DNA of 64,000 nucleotides, from positions 32,708 to 96,707 of the forward strand of contig VGKY01000003.1 in NCBI GenBank assembly GCA_016866875.1, given 5' to 3'. The DNA comes from Candidatus Peribacteria bacterium (GTDB taxonomy: Bacteria; Patescibacteriota; Gracilibacteria; Peribacterales; Peribacteraceae). The notes beneath the pieces were generated by a model. That model searched no databases. It saw nothing but the letters and a program-made list of their open reading frames with translations, and was not told where the DNA came from. Both the position numbers and the translations under genes were made by a program. The number at the start of each line of letters is the position of its first letter. Position 1 is the first letter of the stretch. Of this stretch, positions 9,694 to 19,030 are shown piece by piece.

Positions 9694-10359
9694 TCACTCC
9701 GCACTCTTTCTCTTAAACCAATTCGCCGGGTGTCCGGTTCGTCTCTTCCAGTACAACCACGCAAGGACCATGCCGACTCCTCCGACGATGATCACTTTAA
9801 AGAACGTTTCAGCGGTGTCGATCCCCTGCATGAGCGACTCTGCGGCGGAAAGACCCGTATAACCCATGAGCATGAAGAAGAGGCTGCGGAGGTAAAACCC
9901 GCCATAGGTGGCCAGGAGAAATGTCCGCATGCGGATCTTGAGGATGCCGCAGAGCAGGGAGATCGGCGTCGATGGCATCACGGGAATCGCGCGCAGAAAA
10001 AGCAGCGTGAGCTCATCGCGGCTCGTGCCATTGAAGCGCCCGCCGAAGTGCTCGAGATCTTTGTGACACACCCCGATATACTTTCCAAAACGGGGAACGG
10101 CGAGATCCTCAAGTTTGTCGCCAATGACATAGAAGATCCAGGCACCGAACGTCTTGGAGAGGGTGGCAAGCGCGCAGATCCAGAGGAGATAGGGAATGCC
10201 GAGCTCCTGCGTGAGAACGATGCTCCCCGCGAGCGTGGAGACGAGCGGCGACGGAATCGGCGCGATGATCTCTTCGATAACGCCGCCGACCGTCACATAC
10301 AGGGGCAATGGTACGGTCTGCGCCATGTGCGTGAGCCACGCGATGATCCCTTCAAGCAT
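9694..10359 (-). CDS. DedA/VTT-domain (SNARE-associated) membrane protein
   Basis: GGVIEEIIAPIPSPLVSTLAGS..., LLFLRAIPVMPSTPISLLCG. Confidence 0.8.
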   Translation of the reverse strand: MLEGIIAWLTHMAQTVPLPLYVTVGGVIEEIIAPIPSPLVSTLAGSIVLTQELGIPYLLWICALATLSKTFGAWIFYVIGDKLEDLAVPRFGKYIGVCHKDLEHFGGRFNGTSRDELTLLFLRAIPVMPSTPISLLCGILKIRMRTFLLATYGGFYLRSLFFMLMGYTGLSAAESLMQGIDTAETFFKVIIVGGVGMVLAWLYWKRRTGHPANWFKRKSAE

Positions 10360-10379
10360 GCGGGCATCATACTACGGGC

Positions 10380-11564
10380 CTACGCTACCCACAGCAGCAA
10401 ACTCTTGAGATACTCCGTCTCGGGATGGAAAAGGTTCACAGGATGGTCAATAGCGAGTCGGTGGCGCTGCAGGATCCGGACAGATCGCTTCGCCTGGCGT
10501 GCTGCAGTGAAGACGACGGTTTGAAAGGTCTCGGTATCCATCTGGTACGAACAGGAGCATGTCAGAAGCAGTCCCCCGCTCTCGGGAAGTGCTTGCATGC
10601 CGAGACGGTTGAGATCGGCGTACGCCTTCTTTGCGGGCTCGAGATCTGCGCTGCGCTTTGCAAACGCCGGCGGGTCGAGGATCACAAAATCGTAGGCGCG
10701 GGGCTTGGGGGAGCGCCGGAGAAAGTGAAAGACATCTTCGGGATAGGTCGCGAAGCGAGAGAGATCGACGCCATTCATCGCCATGTGTGTTTGCGCAGTC
10801 TCCAGTGCAGCCTTGTCATAGTCGACGGCATCGGCCGCTGCAGCTCCTCCGAGGAGGGCGGCGAGCGAAAATCCCCCAACGTAACTGCAGCAATCGAGCA
10901 CCGTGCGATCTTTGGCCAGAGAGCGAACGAGCGATCGCATCTCGCGCTGATCGAGAAAGAGTCCTGTTTTCTGACTTCCCGAAAGTGAAATCAAGAATTG
11001 CATGCCACGCTCGGTCACGGGAACCTCCGTATCGCCTCCGCCCGCGATCCACCCTTCCCTCTCGGGCAATCCCTCTTTCTTGCGCGCACTCCCGCCGGAT
11101 TTTTCGTAGATCCCCGTCGGCGAGCACGCTTCTCGCAGTACGGCGATAACGGCATCGCGCATGCGATCCATGCCGAGAGTAGTGAACTGCACCGCAAGCA
11201 CCGATCCGTAGCGATCGACGATGAGTCCGGGGATGCCGTCGCCTTCGGCGTTGATCAGGCGGTAAGCCGTCGTATCTTCACGGGAGAAGAACGGATCTCG
11301 CAAAGCGACGGACTGCCGGATATTGTTTTGCAATGCATCCAGTGGATCGCCCTCGGTAAAGGAAATCGCTCTTCCGCAGATGTAGGCCTTGCTGTTCCAG
11401 TGCGCAAAGCAGAGGAAATCCCCCTTGGAACTCCGCACCTCGACGATGGCGCCATCCTCACAGGCGGGCGGTCGATCTACCGCCGAACGGAAGATCGCGT
11501 GGTGACGGTTGCGCAGGTGAACATCAGCCGCAGGTTTGAGAGTAATGATGGGGTAGGAAGCCAT
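10380..11564 (-). CDS. Class I SAM-dependent rRNA methyltransferase, RlmI/RlmK-like, with N-terminal PUA-like domain
   Basis: TGLFLDQREMR, VLDCCSYVGGFSLAALLGGA, YDFVILDPPAFAK, LLTCSCSYQMD. Confidence 0.88.
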   Translation of the reverse strand: MASYPIITLKPAADVHLRNRHHAIFRSAVDRPPACEDGAIVEVRSSKGDFLCFAHWNSKAYICGRAISFTEGDPLDALQNNIRQSVALRDPFFSREDTTAYRLINAEGDGIPGLIVDRYGSVLAVQFTTLGMDRMRDAVIAVLREACSPTGIYEKSGGSARKKEGLPEREGWIAGGGDTEVPVTERGMQFLISLSGSQKTGLFLDQREMRSLVRSLAKDRTVLDCCSYVGGFSLAALLGGAAAADAVDYDKAALETAQTHMAMNGVDLSRFATYPEDVFHFLRRSPKPRAYDFVILDPPAFAKRSADLEPAKKAYADLNRLGMQALPESGGLLLTCSCSYQMDTETFQTVVFTAARQAKRSVRILQRHRLAIDHPVNLFHPETEYLKSLLLWVA

Positions 11565-11573
11565 GAGCATTAC

Positions 11574-11603
11574 CGTAGCGGAGGTTCATGAACCTCCGCT
11601 ACG
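11574..11603. repeat. 30-nt perfect palindrome, copy 1
   Basis: CGTAGCGGAGGTTCATGAACCTCCGCTACG. Confidence 0.95.
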
Positions 11604-11900
11604 AAATCTTTCTGGAATGCTTCCCGCGCACCCCGTGTCATCGCCTCCGCGGTTTGATCTGATAGGAGGGCTGCACGGAGCAGTTTGGACTTCCGCTCGA
11701 CGAAGATGGCAATGGCAGACACACCTACCACGAGATCGCTCTCCCAGTCGCCGTACCGCCGCCTGCTCTCCACCACCATCGGACGATCATCGATGGAACG
11801 ACGATGGGGAATCTTCGTGTGTCTGCGTCCGTCGGGAGCGCCGTACCACTTGCGCTTCTTCCCACGATTGCGGAGCTGCCTGTAGAGCTCCCCTTTCTCT
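11604..11900 (-). pseudogene. IS30-family transposase remnant (DDE region), frameshifted/truncated
   Basis: Minus translation ELYRQLRNRGKKRKWYGAPDGRRHTKIPHRRSIDDRPMVVESRRRYGDWESDLVVG...VERKSKLLRAALLSDQTAEAMTRGA; stops at the palindrome. Confidence 0.8.
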
Positions 11901-12070
11901 ATGAAGCTCTTCTCTCATCAGAAAAGTATTAATGCCTTCGCGGAACTCTGCGTGTATTACAGCACGCTCCTCCTGCAAAGCTCCGGACAGATGGCTGCGC
12001 TGCTTCCGTAATAGCGTCAATTTGGATGGAAACGTAGAGACGTGTCACCGGCACGTCTCTACAATGACGT

Positions 12071-13018
12071 GTGATGTCCCTGATCGAGTATCAACGTACC
12101 ATCCTTGCCGATTCTGTTCGGAATCGGGCGTTTAGCGATGCCCTCAAAAAGCTGATTGTTCCGGGAAAGACCGTGGTCGCAGATATCGGAGCGGGAACAG
12201 GCTATCTCTCGTTTCTCGCCCGCAAGCTCGGGGCCAAAGAATGTCACCTCTACGAAGTCTCTGAGCTGAGTGCTATCAGCAGAGATCTTGCGAAAGAGAA
12301 TGGCATCACTGGCTGCCAGTTCATCCACAAGCACTCGATGGATGTGAAGCACCCTCCGAAAGTGGATCTCGTCATCAGTGAAACCTTCGGGAACTTCGCG
12401 CTGGAGGAGTCGATCATTGGGAATCTCCATGATGCCAAGCGATTTCTGAAACCGGGAGGAAGCATCATGCCGATGAACCTTCGGCAATATGTCGCTCCGG
12501 TGGTGAGCGACCGCATACAGAAATCCATCGACACCTGGTCAGGCATTGAAGGTGATTTGCAGTGGAATGCAGCACGCGACACAGCAATGAACAATATGTA
12601 TGTGAAAGAGATTCACCCGGAAGATTTGCTGAAAGATGGTGTCCGAGAATGGGACAGTATGGATTTCTCCAAGCTGAACAAAGAACAACGCAAGGGGTGC
12701 ATCCCGTGGAAGCTGAAAGCTGAAAGCTCGAAGCTACAAACTATCTTTGGTTTCTGCCTTTGGTGGGAATCCACTCTCGCCCCCGGCATTACCCTCTCTA
12801 CAAGCCCCTATGAAAAACCAACGCACTGGCAACAGATCTATCTCCCACTTCTTGAACCGATCCCGCTGAAGAACAATGCAACATTGGAACTCAGACTGGA
12901 TGTCGATAGCCGCTACGATGTGCGGATCAATGTTGCTTGGAGGGCGACGGTGAAAGATGCCGCCGGGAAGACCTTGCAATCAATGAATCAGGATATGCGG
13001 AGAGGGTTTTTGTCGTAG
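12071..13018 (+). CDS. Protein arginine methyltransferase (PRMT)-like
   Basis: VVADIGAGTGYLSFLARKLGAKE, double-E loop ISETFGNFALEESI, THW loop LSTSPYEKPTHWQQIY. Confidence 0.8.
   Translation: MMSLIEYQRTILADSVRNRAFSDALKKLIVPGKTVVADIGAGTGYLSFLARKLGAKECHLYEVSELSAISRDLAKENGITGCQFIHKHSMDVKHPPKVDLVISETFGNFALEESIIGNLHDAKRFLKPGGSIMPMNLRQYVAPVVSDRIQKSIDTWSGIEGDLQWNAARDTAMNNMYVKEIHPEDLLKDGVREWDSMDFSKLNKEQRKGCIPWKLKAESSKLQTIFGFCLWWESTLAPGITLSTSPYEKPTHWQQIYLPLLEPIPLKNNATLELRLDVDSRYDVRINVAWRATVKDAAGKTLQSMNQDMRRGFLS
12710..12741. repeat. 7-nt tandem microrepeat inside PRMT-like CDS
   Basis: agctgaa agctgaa agctcga agctaca; encodes KLKAESSKLQT. Confidence 0.85.
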
Positions 13019-13078
13019 AAGGGTGGGCCCCGCGCGCCACGCCTGCGTGCCGAAACGCACTACGGCGTGCAGGCACGG

Positions 13079-13266
13079 GGCCTGCCTGCCGGTAGGCAGG
13101 GGTGAAGGGGAAGGCCCTGCTTTGCGCCGCAGCGCTGTCGAGAGGGAAACGCCGAATCCTTGGAGGCGTTTCCTGCGAGACACAGGGCCGGGCGGAGGGG
13201 TGTTGGCGCGCGGAGAGTTTTTCTTTCCCCCTTTCTTTTGTCTGGCTGACAAAAGAAAGGGGGAAA
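13079..13266. repeat. ~185-bp structured repeat, copy A
   Basis: Shares CCTGCCTGCCGGTAGGCAGG, GGAAACGCC...GGCGTTTCC and CTTTCTTTTGTC...GACAAAAGAAAG hairpins with 23074..23257. Confidence 0.9.
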
Positions 13267-13286
13267 CCAACTACGCATCTCGCTTC

Positions 13287-13751
13287 TCAATGATGATACC
13301 CACTCCCCCTCCCAATTTCGCACGCTCGATACAACTGCTCCAAAAACACCACACGACAGAGTTCATGCGGCAATGTCATCGCGCTGAGTCTCAGCAATCG
13401 ATGCGCCTTCTTCCGTACAGCATCGTTCAATCCATACGCACCGCCAAGCACAAAGAGCATGGCATCCCCTCGGTCCTTTGCATTCTGCAACTCTTTTGCA
13501 AATACCGCGGATGTCATCTCTCTCCCCCGTTCATCGAGTACCCATAGACTTCCCGACCGTTTTTCCACTGCTGCGATAATCCGCTCCGACTCCTCTTCTC
13601 TCTGCTTCTCGGGTTCGCGCGCTTTGCTCGCGGGCAATTCTGCGATGTCGAATGCCAATGCATGGCCTAATCGATCCGCGTAATCCTCACACGCAGCTTT
13701 TGCCCAGGAAGATTTGAGCGAGCCGATGCAGAGAAGGGTGATGCGTTGCAT
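13287..13751 (-). CDS. rlmH: 23S rRNA (pseudouridine1915-N3)-methyltransferase RlmH
   Basis: MQRITLLCIGSLKSSW..., FVLGGAYGLNDAVRKKAHRLLRLSAMTLPHELCRVVFLEQLYRACEI. Confidence 0.92.
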   Translation of the reverse strand: MQRITLLCIGSLKSSWAKAACEDYADRLGHALAFDIAELPASKAREPEKQREEESERIIAAVEKRSGSLWVLDERGREMTSAVFAKELQNAKDRGDAMLFVLGGAYGLNDAVRKKAHRLLRLSAMTLPHELCRVVFLEQLYRACEIGRGSGYHH

Positions 13752-13776
13752 AAGGGAATCAATGTTAGCGATGTCA

Positions 13777-13842
13777 CCCTGAGCGTAGTCGAAGGGCAAC
13801 ATCGCGTGTCTATGGTTCGTCCCTCGACTACGCTCGGGATGA
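13777..13842. repeat. Inverted pair of CCTGAGCGTAGTCGAAGGG-type dispersed repeats
   Basis: ccctgagcgtagtcgaagggc ... gtccctcgactacgctcggg. Confidence 0.8.
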
Positions 13843-13862
13843 CAGGCTCACCATGACACGCT

Positions 13863-15374
13863 TTACCCCTTCCTCTGCAGCACCGCCACCGTCTCGATAT
13901 GCGACGTGTGTGGGAAGAGATCCACCGGCTGTACCGTGCGCAAATCGTAGCCATCGTTCAGTATCACCCCAAGATCGCGGGCGAAGGTCGCTGTATTGCA
14001 CGACACATACACCAGTCGCTCAGGCTTGTGAGCCAGGACTCCTGCCAATGCCTTCGGGTGCATTCCCGCGCGCGGCGGATCGACGATGGCGACGGTGAAC
14101 GTATGCTTCCCATCGGGAGAGAGCTGGTCCCCGATCACCTGCTCCATGCGCCCCTTATAGAAAGTAATGTTGCCGATACGGTTTTTCCCAGCGCTGCGTA
14201 GCGCATCCTCCACCGCGGTGGGATGGCTTTCGACTCCTACGACTTTCTGGGCGAACCGCGCGACGTACTGACCGATGGTTCCCATGCCGCAGTATGCATC
14301 AAGAACCGTATCCTTTTGGGTGATCTGTGCCCCATCGACGATCATCTGGTAGAGCTTTTCTGCGCCCAAGGTATTGGTCTGGAAGAAAGAGAACGGAGAG
14401 ATCTCAAAGGACAAATCGAAGAGGCGCTCGGTGATCGTTGGCTTGCCCGCAAGGCAGTGCACCTTGGGCTGCTCGGGCTTGTCATTGAGACCGAGATTTT
14501 CAATGACGAGCAACGACTTGAGACCCGAGCGTCCGGCGAAGCGCATGAAGTGCTGGAACACGGGCTCCAGCTCCTTCTTTCGCGCTTTTACCGTGAAGGC
14601 AATCATCATCTCGCCAGTGTGCACGCCGCGACGGAGCAGGAGCGTACGCAGAAGTCCTTTGTGGGTCTTGGGATTATGGACAGGCAGGTGCGAGTCCGTC
14701 ATGAAGCGACGGACATCACTCAGGAGCGCTCCAATCTGCTCGTCGTACAGGTGGCACTCCGTGATCGGCAGGACCGTCTGCCACTGGCCAGGCTGATGAA
14801 AACCGATCGTCGGCCCCTCGTCGAAGTAGATCCGCTTGCCCGCCTGTTCCTCAGTGCGCATGGAAGAAAAACCAAAGGAGAGCTCGAGCTTGTTTCTGTA
14901 GTGGTACACCTGCGGACTCGGGATGATCTTGAGCACGCGACCCGGGAGGTTGGCCCGCACGCTCTCGTCGCAGGGCGTGAGGTGCAGGAGCGTCTCACGG
15001 ACGATATCCTCTTTGTACGCAATCTGCCGTTCATAGGGAAGATTTTGCCACTGGCACCCCCCGCACTCGTGAAAGTGCTGGCAACGGGGCATGACCTCAT
15101 CTTTTGCCTTGCGGATGATTTTTTTCACCTTGGCCTCGGCGCTATTTCCCCGAAACTTCGTCACGACGATCTCGACCTGCTGGCCAGGGATAGTACCAGG
15201 GATAAACAACGCGCAATCGCCGATTCTGGCAAATCCATCGCCTCCAAAGCTCAACTTTTCGATGGTGACCGTATGCACCTGTCCGGGGTACACCGTCATT
15301 GTAGGAGAAACGCCAGGGGCTACGGAATTTTGGGCCGATTGGCCCGCCGAATCATCGGAAGCAGTATTTGACAT
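13863..15374 (-). CDS. rlmD: 23S rRNA (uracil-C5)-methyltransferase, RlmD/TrmA family with TRAM domain
   Basis: TRAM GGDGFARIGDCALFIPGTIPGQQVEIVV; CQHFHECGGCQWQNLPYERQ Fe-S motif; VLDAYCGMGTIGQYVA; VSCNTATFARDL. Confidence 0.9.
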   Translation of the reverse strand: MSNTASDDSAGQSAQNSVAPGVSPTMTVYPGQVHTVTIEKLSFGGDGFARIGDCALFIPGTIPGQQVEIVVTKFRGNSAEAKVKKIIRKAKDEVMPRCQHFHECGGCQWQNLPYERQIAYKEDIVRETLLHLTPCDESVRANLPGRVLKIIPSPQVYHYRNKLELSFGFSSMRTEEQAGKRIYFDEGPTIGFHQPGQWQTVLPITECHLYDEQIGALLSDVRRFMTDSHLPVHNPKTHKGLLRTLLLRRGVHTGEMMIAFTVKARKKELEPVFQHFMRFAGRSGLKSLLVIENLGLNDKPEQPKVHCLAGKPTITERLFDLSFEISPFSFFQTNTLGAEKLYQMIVDGAQITQKDTVLDAYCGMGTIGQYVARFAQKVVGVESHPTAVEDALRSAGKNRIGNITFYKGRMEQVIGDQLSPDGKHTFTVAIVDPPRAGMHPKALAGVLAHKPERLVYVSCNTATFARDLGVILNDGYDLRTVQPVDLFPHTSHIETVAVLQRKG

Positions 15375-15414
15375 TTTAGTAGTTTTACAGTATAAAATAC
15401 TACCATTTTTCATG

Positions 15415-16308
15415 CACATGAGAGTCATGCGCCTCGCCACGATTATCGGCATAGCCCTAGTACTCAGCGCCACTCCCAGTACTTCCGGGCAGAGCGTAGC
15501 ACAGAACCATGCCGTCGCAAGCCTCGGCAGTTTCTGGCAGGCCAAGCTACGCACCGCTTCTTCTGTGAAGCGTACGGCTCTCCGGGCGCGCAAGAACCGC
15601 AGTCCGCTCATCGCCCAGGTATCGCCATCTGTGAAGCAGGCTGTGAAAAGTGATACCCATGTTGCAGCTCCGCTTCCCCTGTTGCCCGTCGTCGATCAGC
15701 CGGATATCCGCATGGCCGATCGCATCATCGCCAACGAAATGTTCCGCATGATGCCAAGTCCGTGCATTGCCGCCCTCAAGAGCTTCTATGTCCGCTACGA
15801 ACCAGACGCCCCGCGAGGTCTTGCCGGAAAGGAAAATATCATCGTCAGAGGAGGCCTGCCCGAAGAGGAATTTCGCGCGCTGCTCGTCCATGAATTCGGC
15901 CACGTGATGGATCTCGGTTGCTTCCAGGGCACGCCCGATGCCGGCGAGACAGCGTTCAAGGATGGCGGAGAGATGATGTACCGCAACGATCCGAGCATCG
16001 CGTTCTACGAGATCTCCTGGACAGCCAGTAACGTGCAGAAGTCTGGCGTGAAACCGGAGGATTTCGTTACAGGCTACGCCGCATGGGATGTCTTCGAGGA
16101 CTTCTCCGAATCCCTTGCCTACTACGTATTCCAGCGCAGCGCATTCGTCGAGCGTGCAAAGAGCAATGCTGCAATCGCTGCGAAGCTCCGGTGGTTTGAA
16201 ACGTACGCCTTCCCTGGAGGAGCACCGATGATCGAAGGGCTGCACCAGTGGTCAGGGCAAGTACCATGGGACAGTACGAAACTGCCGTATAAATGGAATG
16301 CTCGATAG
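15415..16308 (+). CDS. Secreted putative zinc metallopeptidase
   Basis: N-terminal signal-like helix; HEFGH motif (ALLVHEFGHVMDLGCF) and downstream glutamates. Confidence 0.65.
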   Translation, partial: HMRVMRLATIIGIALVLSATPSTSGQSVAQNHAVASLGSFWQAKLRTASSVKRTALRARKNRSPLIAQVSPSVKQAVKSDTHVAAPLPLLPVVDQPDIRMADRIIANEMFRMMPSPCIAALKSFYVRYEPDAPRGLAGKENIIVRGGLPEEEFRALLVHEFGHVMDLGCFQGTPDAGETAFKDGGEMMYRNDPSIAFYEISWTASNVQKSGVKPEDFVTGYAAWDVFEDFSESLAYYVFQRSAFVERAKSNAAIAAKLRWFETYAFPGGAPMIEGLHQWSGQVPWDSTKLPYKWNAR

Positions 16309-16371
16309 TAGGCGAACCGGGAACTGGATAAAAAGCTGACACCGGAAAGCTGAACGCTATAAGCTATCTTC

Positions 16372-17178
16372 ATGTTCCGTTATCGCCTGCTTTTGGTCCT
16401 GTGGCTCCTCTCTGATCTCGCGGTATTTGCAGTGGCCTACGCACTGGCGTACTTCCTGAGAGTCGGGCCTATCCTTTCGACGGATTTTCTCCTGGGGAGA
16501 TTCCTCGTGGTAACGCTGGCTGTTGCACCCGCGTGGCTCGTCGTCCTTGCAACGACGCGAACATTTGCGCTCACGCGAAGCCAGGCGACCCTGCGCAACG
16601 CGGCGTACATCGCCTATGCCTGCCTCGTGGGCATAGCGCTCTTCACCATCTCCTACTACTTCACCTACAAGGAATTCTTCAGCCGCATGCTGCTCGTCTA
16701 CGCTTTCACGCTCAGCGTATTGGGCACGCTCGCATGGCACATCCTGTGGGAACGCCTGCAGCGCGGCTTCCTGCGCCGCAACCCGCCTGCCTTTCCCACC
16801 CTGCTTGTCGGCGTCACGCGCGAATCGCGTGCGCTACTCCAATCGATGCGCGTTCACAGGAGCGCCCTCAGACCCGTCGCGATCCTCGATGGACGCGGCG
16901 TGAAAGATGAGGAAATCGAAGGCACCCCCGTGCTCGGCAAGCTCAACAAGCTCGAGGAGGTACTGTCGCGCTTCGGCATCACCCACGTGATCCAGGCAAG
17001 CGACCTGGAGCAGTCGATCAACCTGCTTTCCGCGTGCCGCAATCGTGGCATCACCTACATCCTCCTTCCCTCCGTCCTCGGCATCGTCGAGCGCGACGAA
17101 TCGGTCGAATCCATCGAGGGAGTGCCGGTAACCGTGGTGCGTCCGAAAGGAGGTTGGTGGGGATGGTTTCTGCGTTAA
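16372..17178 (+). CDS. Membrane protein with CoA_binding_3-like domain, N-terminal half of a polyprenyl glycosylphosphotransferase; no sugar-transferase domain
   Basis: Five-TM-like N-term, FPTLLVGVTRESRALLQSMRVH...PVAILDGRG; ends at VRPKGGWWGWFLR. Confidence 0.65.
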   Translation: MFRYRLLLVLWLLSDLAVFAVAYALAYFLRVGPILSTDFLLGRFLVVTLAVAPAWLVVLATTRTFALTRSQATLRNAAYIAYACLVGIALFTISYYFTYKEFFSRMLLVYAFTLSVLGTLAWHILWERLQRGFLRRNPPAFPTLLVGVTRESRALLQSMRVHRSALRPVAILDGRGVKDEEIEGTPVLGKLNKLEEVLSRFGITHVIQASDLEQSINLLSACRNRGITYILLPSVLGIVERDESVESIEGVPVTVVRPKGGWWGWFLR

Positions 17179-17196
17179 TGCGGAATTGAAGAAAAT

Positions 17197-17227
17197 CCAT
17201 TCCGCATTCTGCATTCCGAATTCATAC
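17197..17227. repeat. 7-nt tandem microrepeat
   Basis: tccattc cgcattc tgcattc cgaattc. Confidence 0.8.
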
Positions 17228-17234
17228 TTCGTCC

Positions 17235-18257
17235 GTGCACGCCTTCATCCTCGCCGGCGGATTCGCCACACGTCTCTGGCCACTCACCGAGTCGCGCCCC
17301 AAGCCGCTGCTGCCCCTTGCCGGCAAGCCGATCCTCACGCACCTCGTCAGAAGCATTCCGCCAGAAATTGCTATCACGGTCAGTACGAATGCCGCATTCG
17401 CCGATGCCTTTCATCAGTGGAAATTGCAATCCGACGACCTGCGCCCCACCCCCCACGCCCCCATCGACATCCTGATCGAGGACACGCGCTCGGACGACCG
17501 TAAGCTCGGCGCGCTCGGTGCTGTAGCGCAGTGGATCAACCATACGAACATAGAAGACGATGTGCTCCTGCTCACGGGGGATAACTACTGCGGCTTCGCG
17601 TTCGATCCCTTTTTTGCATTCATTCAGCACTCTTCACAGTCCCCCGTCATCATCGCGCACGATATCCACGAGAGATCGCTGGCCCGCGCATTCGGCACGG
17701 TGGTACTGGAAGATCCCCGAGGCAAGACACTTACGGCCATCGAAGGCGGGAGAGTCGAGAAGGTCCAAAGTTTTGAAGAGAAACCCGCAGAACCGAAATC
17801 GACCTATATCTCCACAGGAGTGTCGTACATTCCCAAATCCCACCTGCGCGTTCTCGTAGAGTTCGCGGAGAAGCACCCCGACAATGTCGGCGGAATTTTT
17901 GAGGAATTCCTGAGGAGAGGCATCGATGTATGCGCCTACATCCCTGAGGAAGGACAATGGTTCGATATCGGCTCGTTTGAATCGTACATCGAGGCAACAA
18001 GGGTACTCGTTCAAGGACTCAAGAAAGATCCCAGCTCCCAGGTGGATGATCCAGGAAAATGTATTGGCAGCGTGGTGATCGGAAAAAACTGCCGCATCCA
18101 AAACTCCACCCTCGAAAACGTCGTACTCTTCGACCATTGCATCATCGAGAACAGCGATCTCCGAGACTGCATCTGCGACGACGGATGTGTCATCGATGGA
18201 ATAGATCTTCGCGGAAAGATGCTCCGGAAGAACACGCACCTCGTCAGGGGACATTGA
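17235..18257 (+). CDS. NDP-sugar nucleotidyltransferase
   Basis: MHAFILAGGFATRLWPLTESRPKPLLPLAGKPILTHLV. Confidence 0.92.
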   Translation: MHAFILAGGFATRLWPLTESRPKPLLPLAGKPILTHLVRSIPPEIAITVSTNAAFADAFHQWKLQSDDLRPTPHAPIDILIEDTRSDDRKLGALGAVAQWINHTNIEDDVLLLTGDNYCGFAFDPFFAFIQHSSQSPVIIAHDIHERSLARAFGTVVLEDPRGKTLTAIEGGRVEKVQSFEEKPAEPKSTYISTGVSYIPKSHLRVLVEFAEKHPDNVGGIFEEFLRRGIDVCAYIPEEGQWFDIGSFESYIEATRVLVQGLKKDPSSQVDDPGKCIGSVVIGKNCRIQNSTLENVVLFDHCIIENSDLRDCICDDGCVIDGIDLRGKMLRKNTHLVRGH

Positions 18258-18360
18258 CAGGAGTAACTAATTGAATCGCAACGTCTGTTTTCGGGTATCG
18301 GCGGAAATTCCCATTTTCAATTTTCCATTCTCCATTCCCGCCCCTACACTTGCCTCCTGT

Positions 18361-19026
18361 ATGCGCCGATCAATCGTCGCCGGCCTGTCGCTCTGTGTGC
18401 TCCTCGCTTCCTGCGGCCGGGGCACCCGTGCCACGTACCAACTGACGTTCAATACCGAAGATGCCTCACGACTTTCTGAGCTTTCACTCGCAGTGACGCG
18501 CGTCGTGGAGCGCATGCTCGAAAGCATGGGTGAAGAGGTACGCGGTCTGGACATCGCACAGAGAGGAGCGGGGCCAGAGCTTTCCTTCACCACGGAGACT
18601 GCTGCAGCAGCAGAACTGCTGAGAGAGGATCTCACGACGCCTTTTACTCTGACCATCATGCGGGAATCCAAGCAGAGCGAAACGCCCACAGTCAGCATCG
18701 ATGCTCATGGCGGTTTTATGGAAACAGGCATTCATCAGGGGCACCTCGAATGGGTGATAGCGTCCGAAGAGCCAGACAATCGCGGCCGCATCACCCTGCA
18801 ATTCAATGCAGATGGACGAGAGCTCATGCGTAAGGTGTTTAAGCAGAACGTGGGCAAGAACATCGGCATCTTCGTGCGCGGCAATCTTGTGGCGAAGCTG
18901 CAGGTGGATACTGCAGAACTCAAAGACGACATCATCATCACTGGCATCCCCACAGTTGCACTCGCCCGCGTCTTCGCGGATGACGTGAATGTGGGACTTC
19001 ACGTGCAATTCACTCCCCTTCCGTAG
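18361..19026 (+). CDS. Lipoprotein with SecD-P1-like domain
   Basis: Lipobox LCVLLASC; LQFNADGRELMRKVFKQNVGKNIGIFVRGNLVAKLQV...IITGI parallels SecD LFDEEGGRLFQELTKRNVGKRLAIFVGGDLISAPVV...VITGS. Confidence 0.65.
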   Translation: MRRSIVAGLSLCVLLASCGRGTRATYQLTFNTEDASRLSELSLAVTRVVERMLESMGEEVRGLDIAQRGAGPELSFTTETAAAAELLREDLTTPFTLTIMRESKQSETPTVSIDAHGGFMETGIHQGHLEWVIASEEPDNRGRITLQFNADGRELMRKVFKQNVGKNIGIFVRGNLVAKLQVDTAELKDDIIITGIPTVALARVFADDVNVGLHVQFTPLP

Positions 19027-19030
19027 TTGT

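Noticed and set aside
12980-13270. Paired minus-strand ORFs in the structured repeats (12980..13270 and 22957..23361) with similar peptides
   Set aside because: Similarity follows from the shared repeat DNA; paired stem changes suggest structure, not protein, is selected.
14223-15371. 382-aa plus-strand ORF opposite rlmD
   Set aside because: Antisense shadow; RlmD motifs are on the minus strand.
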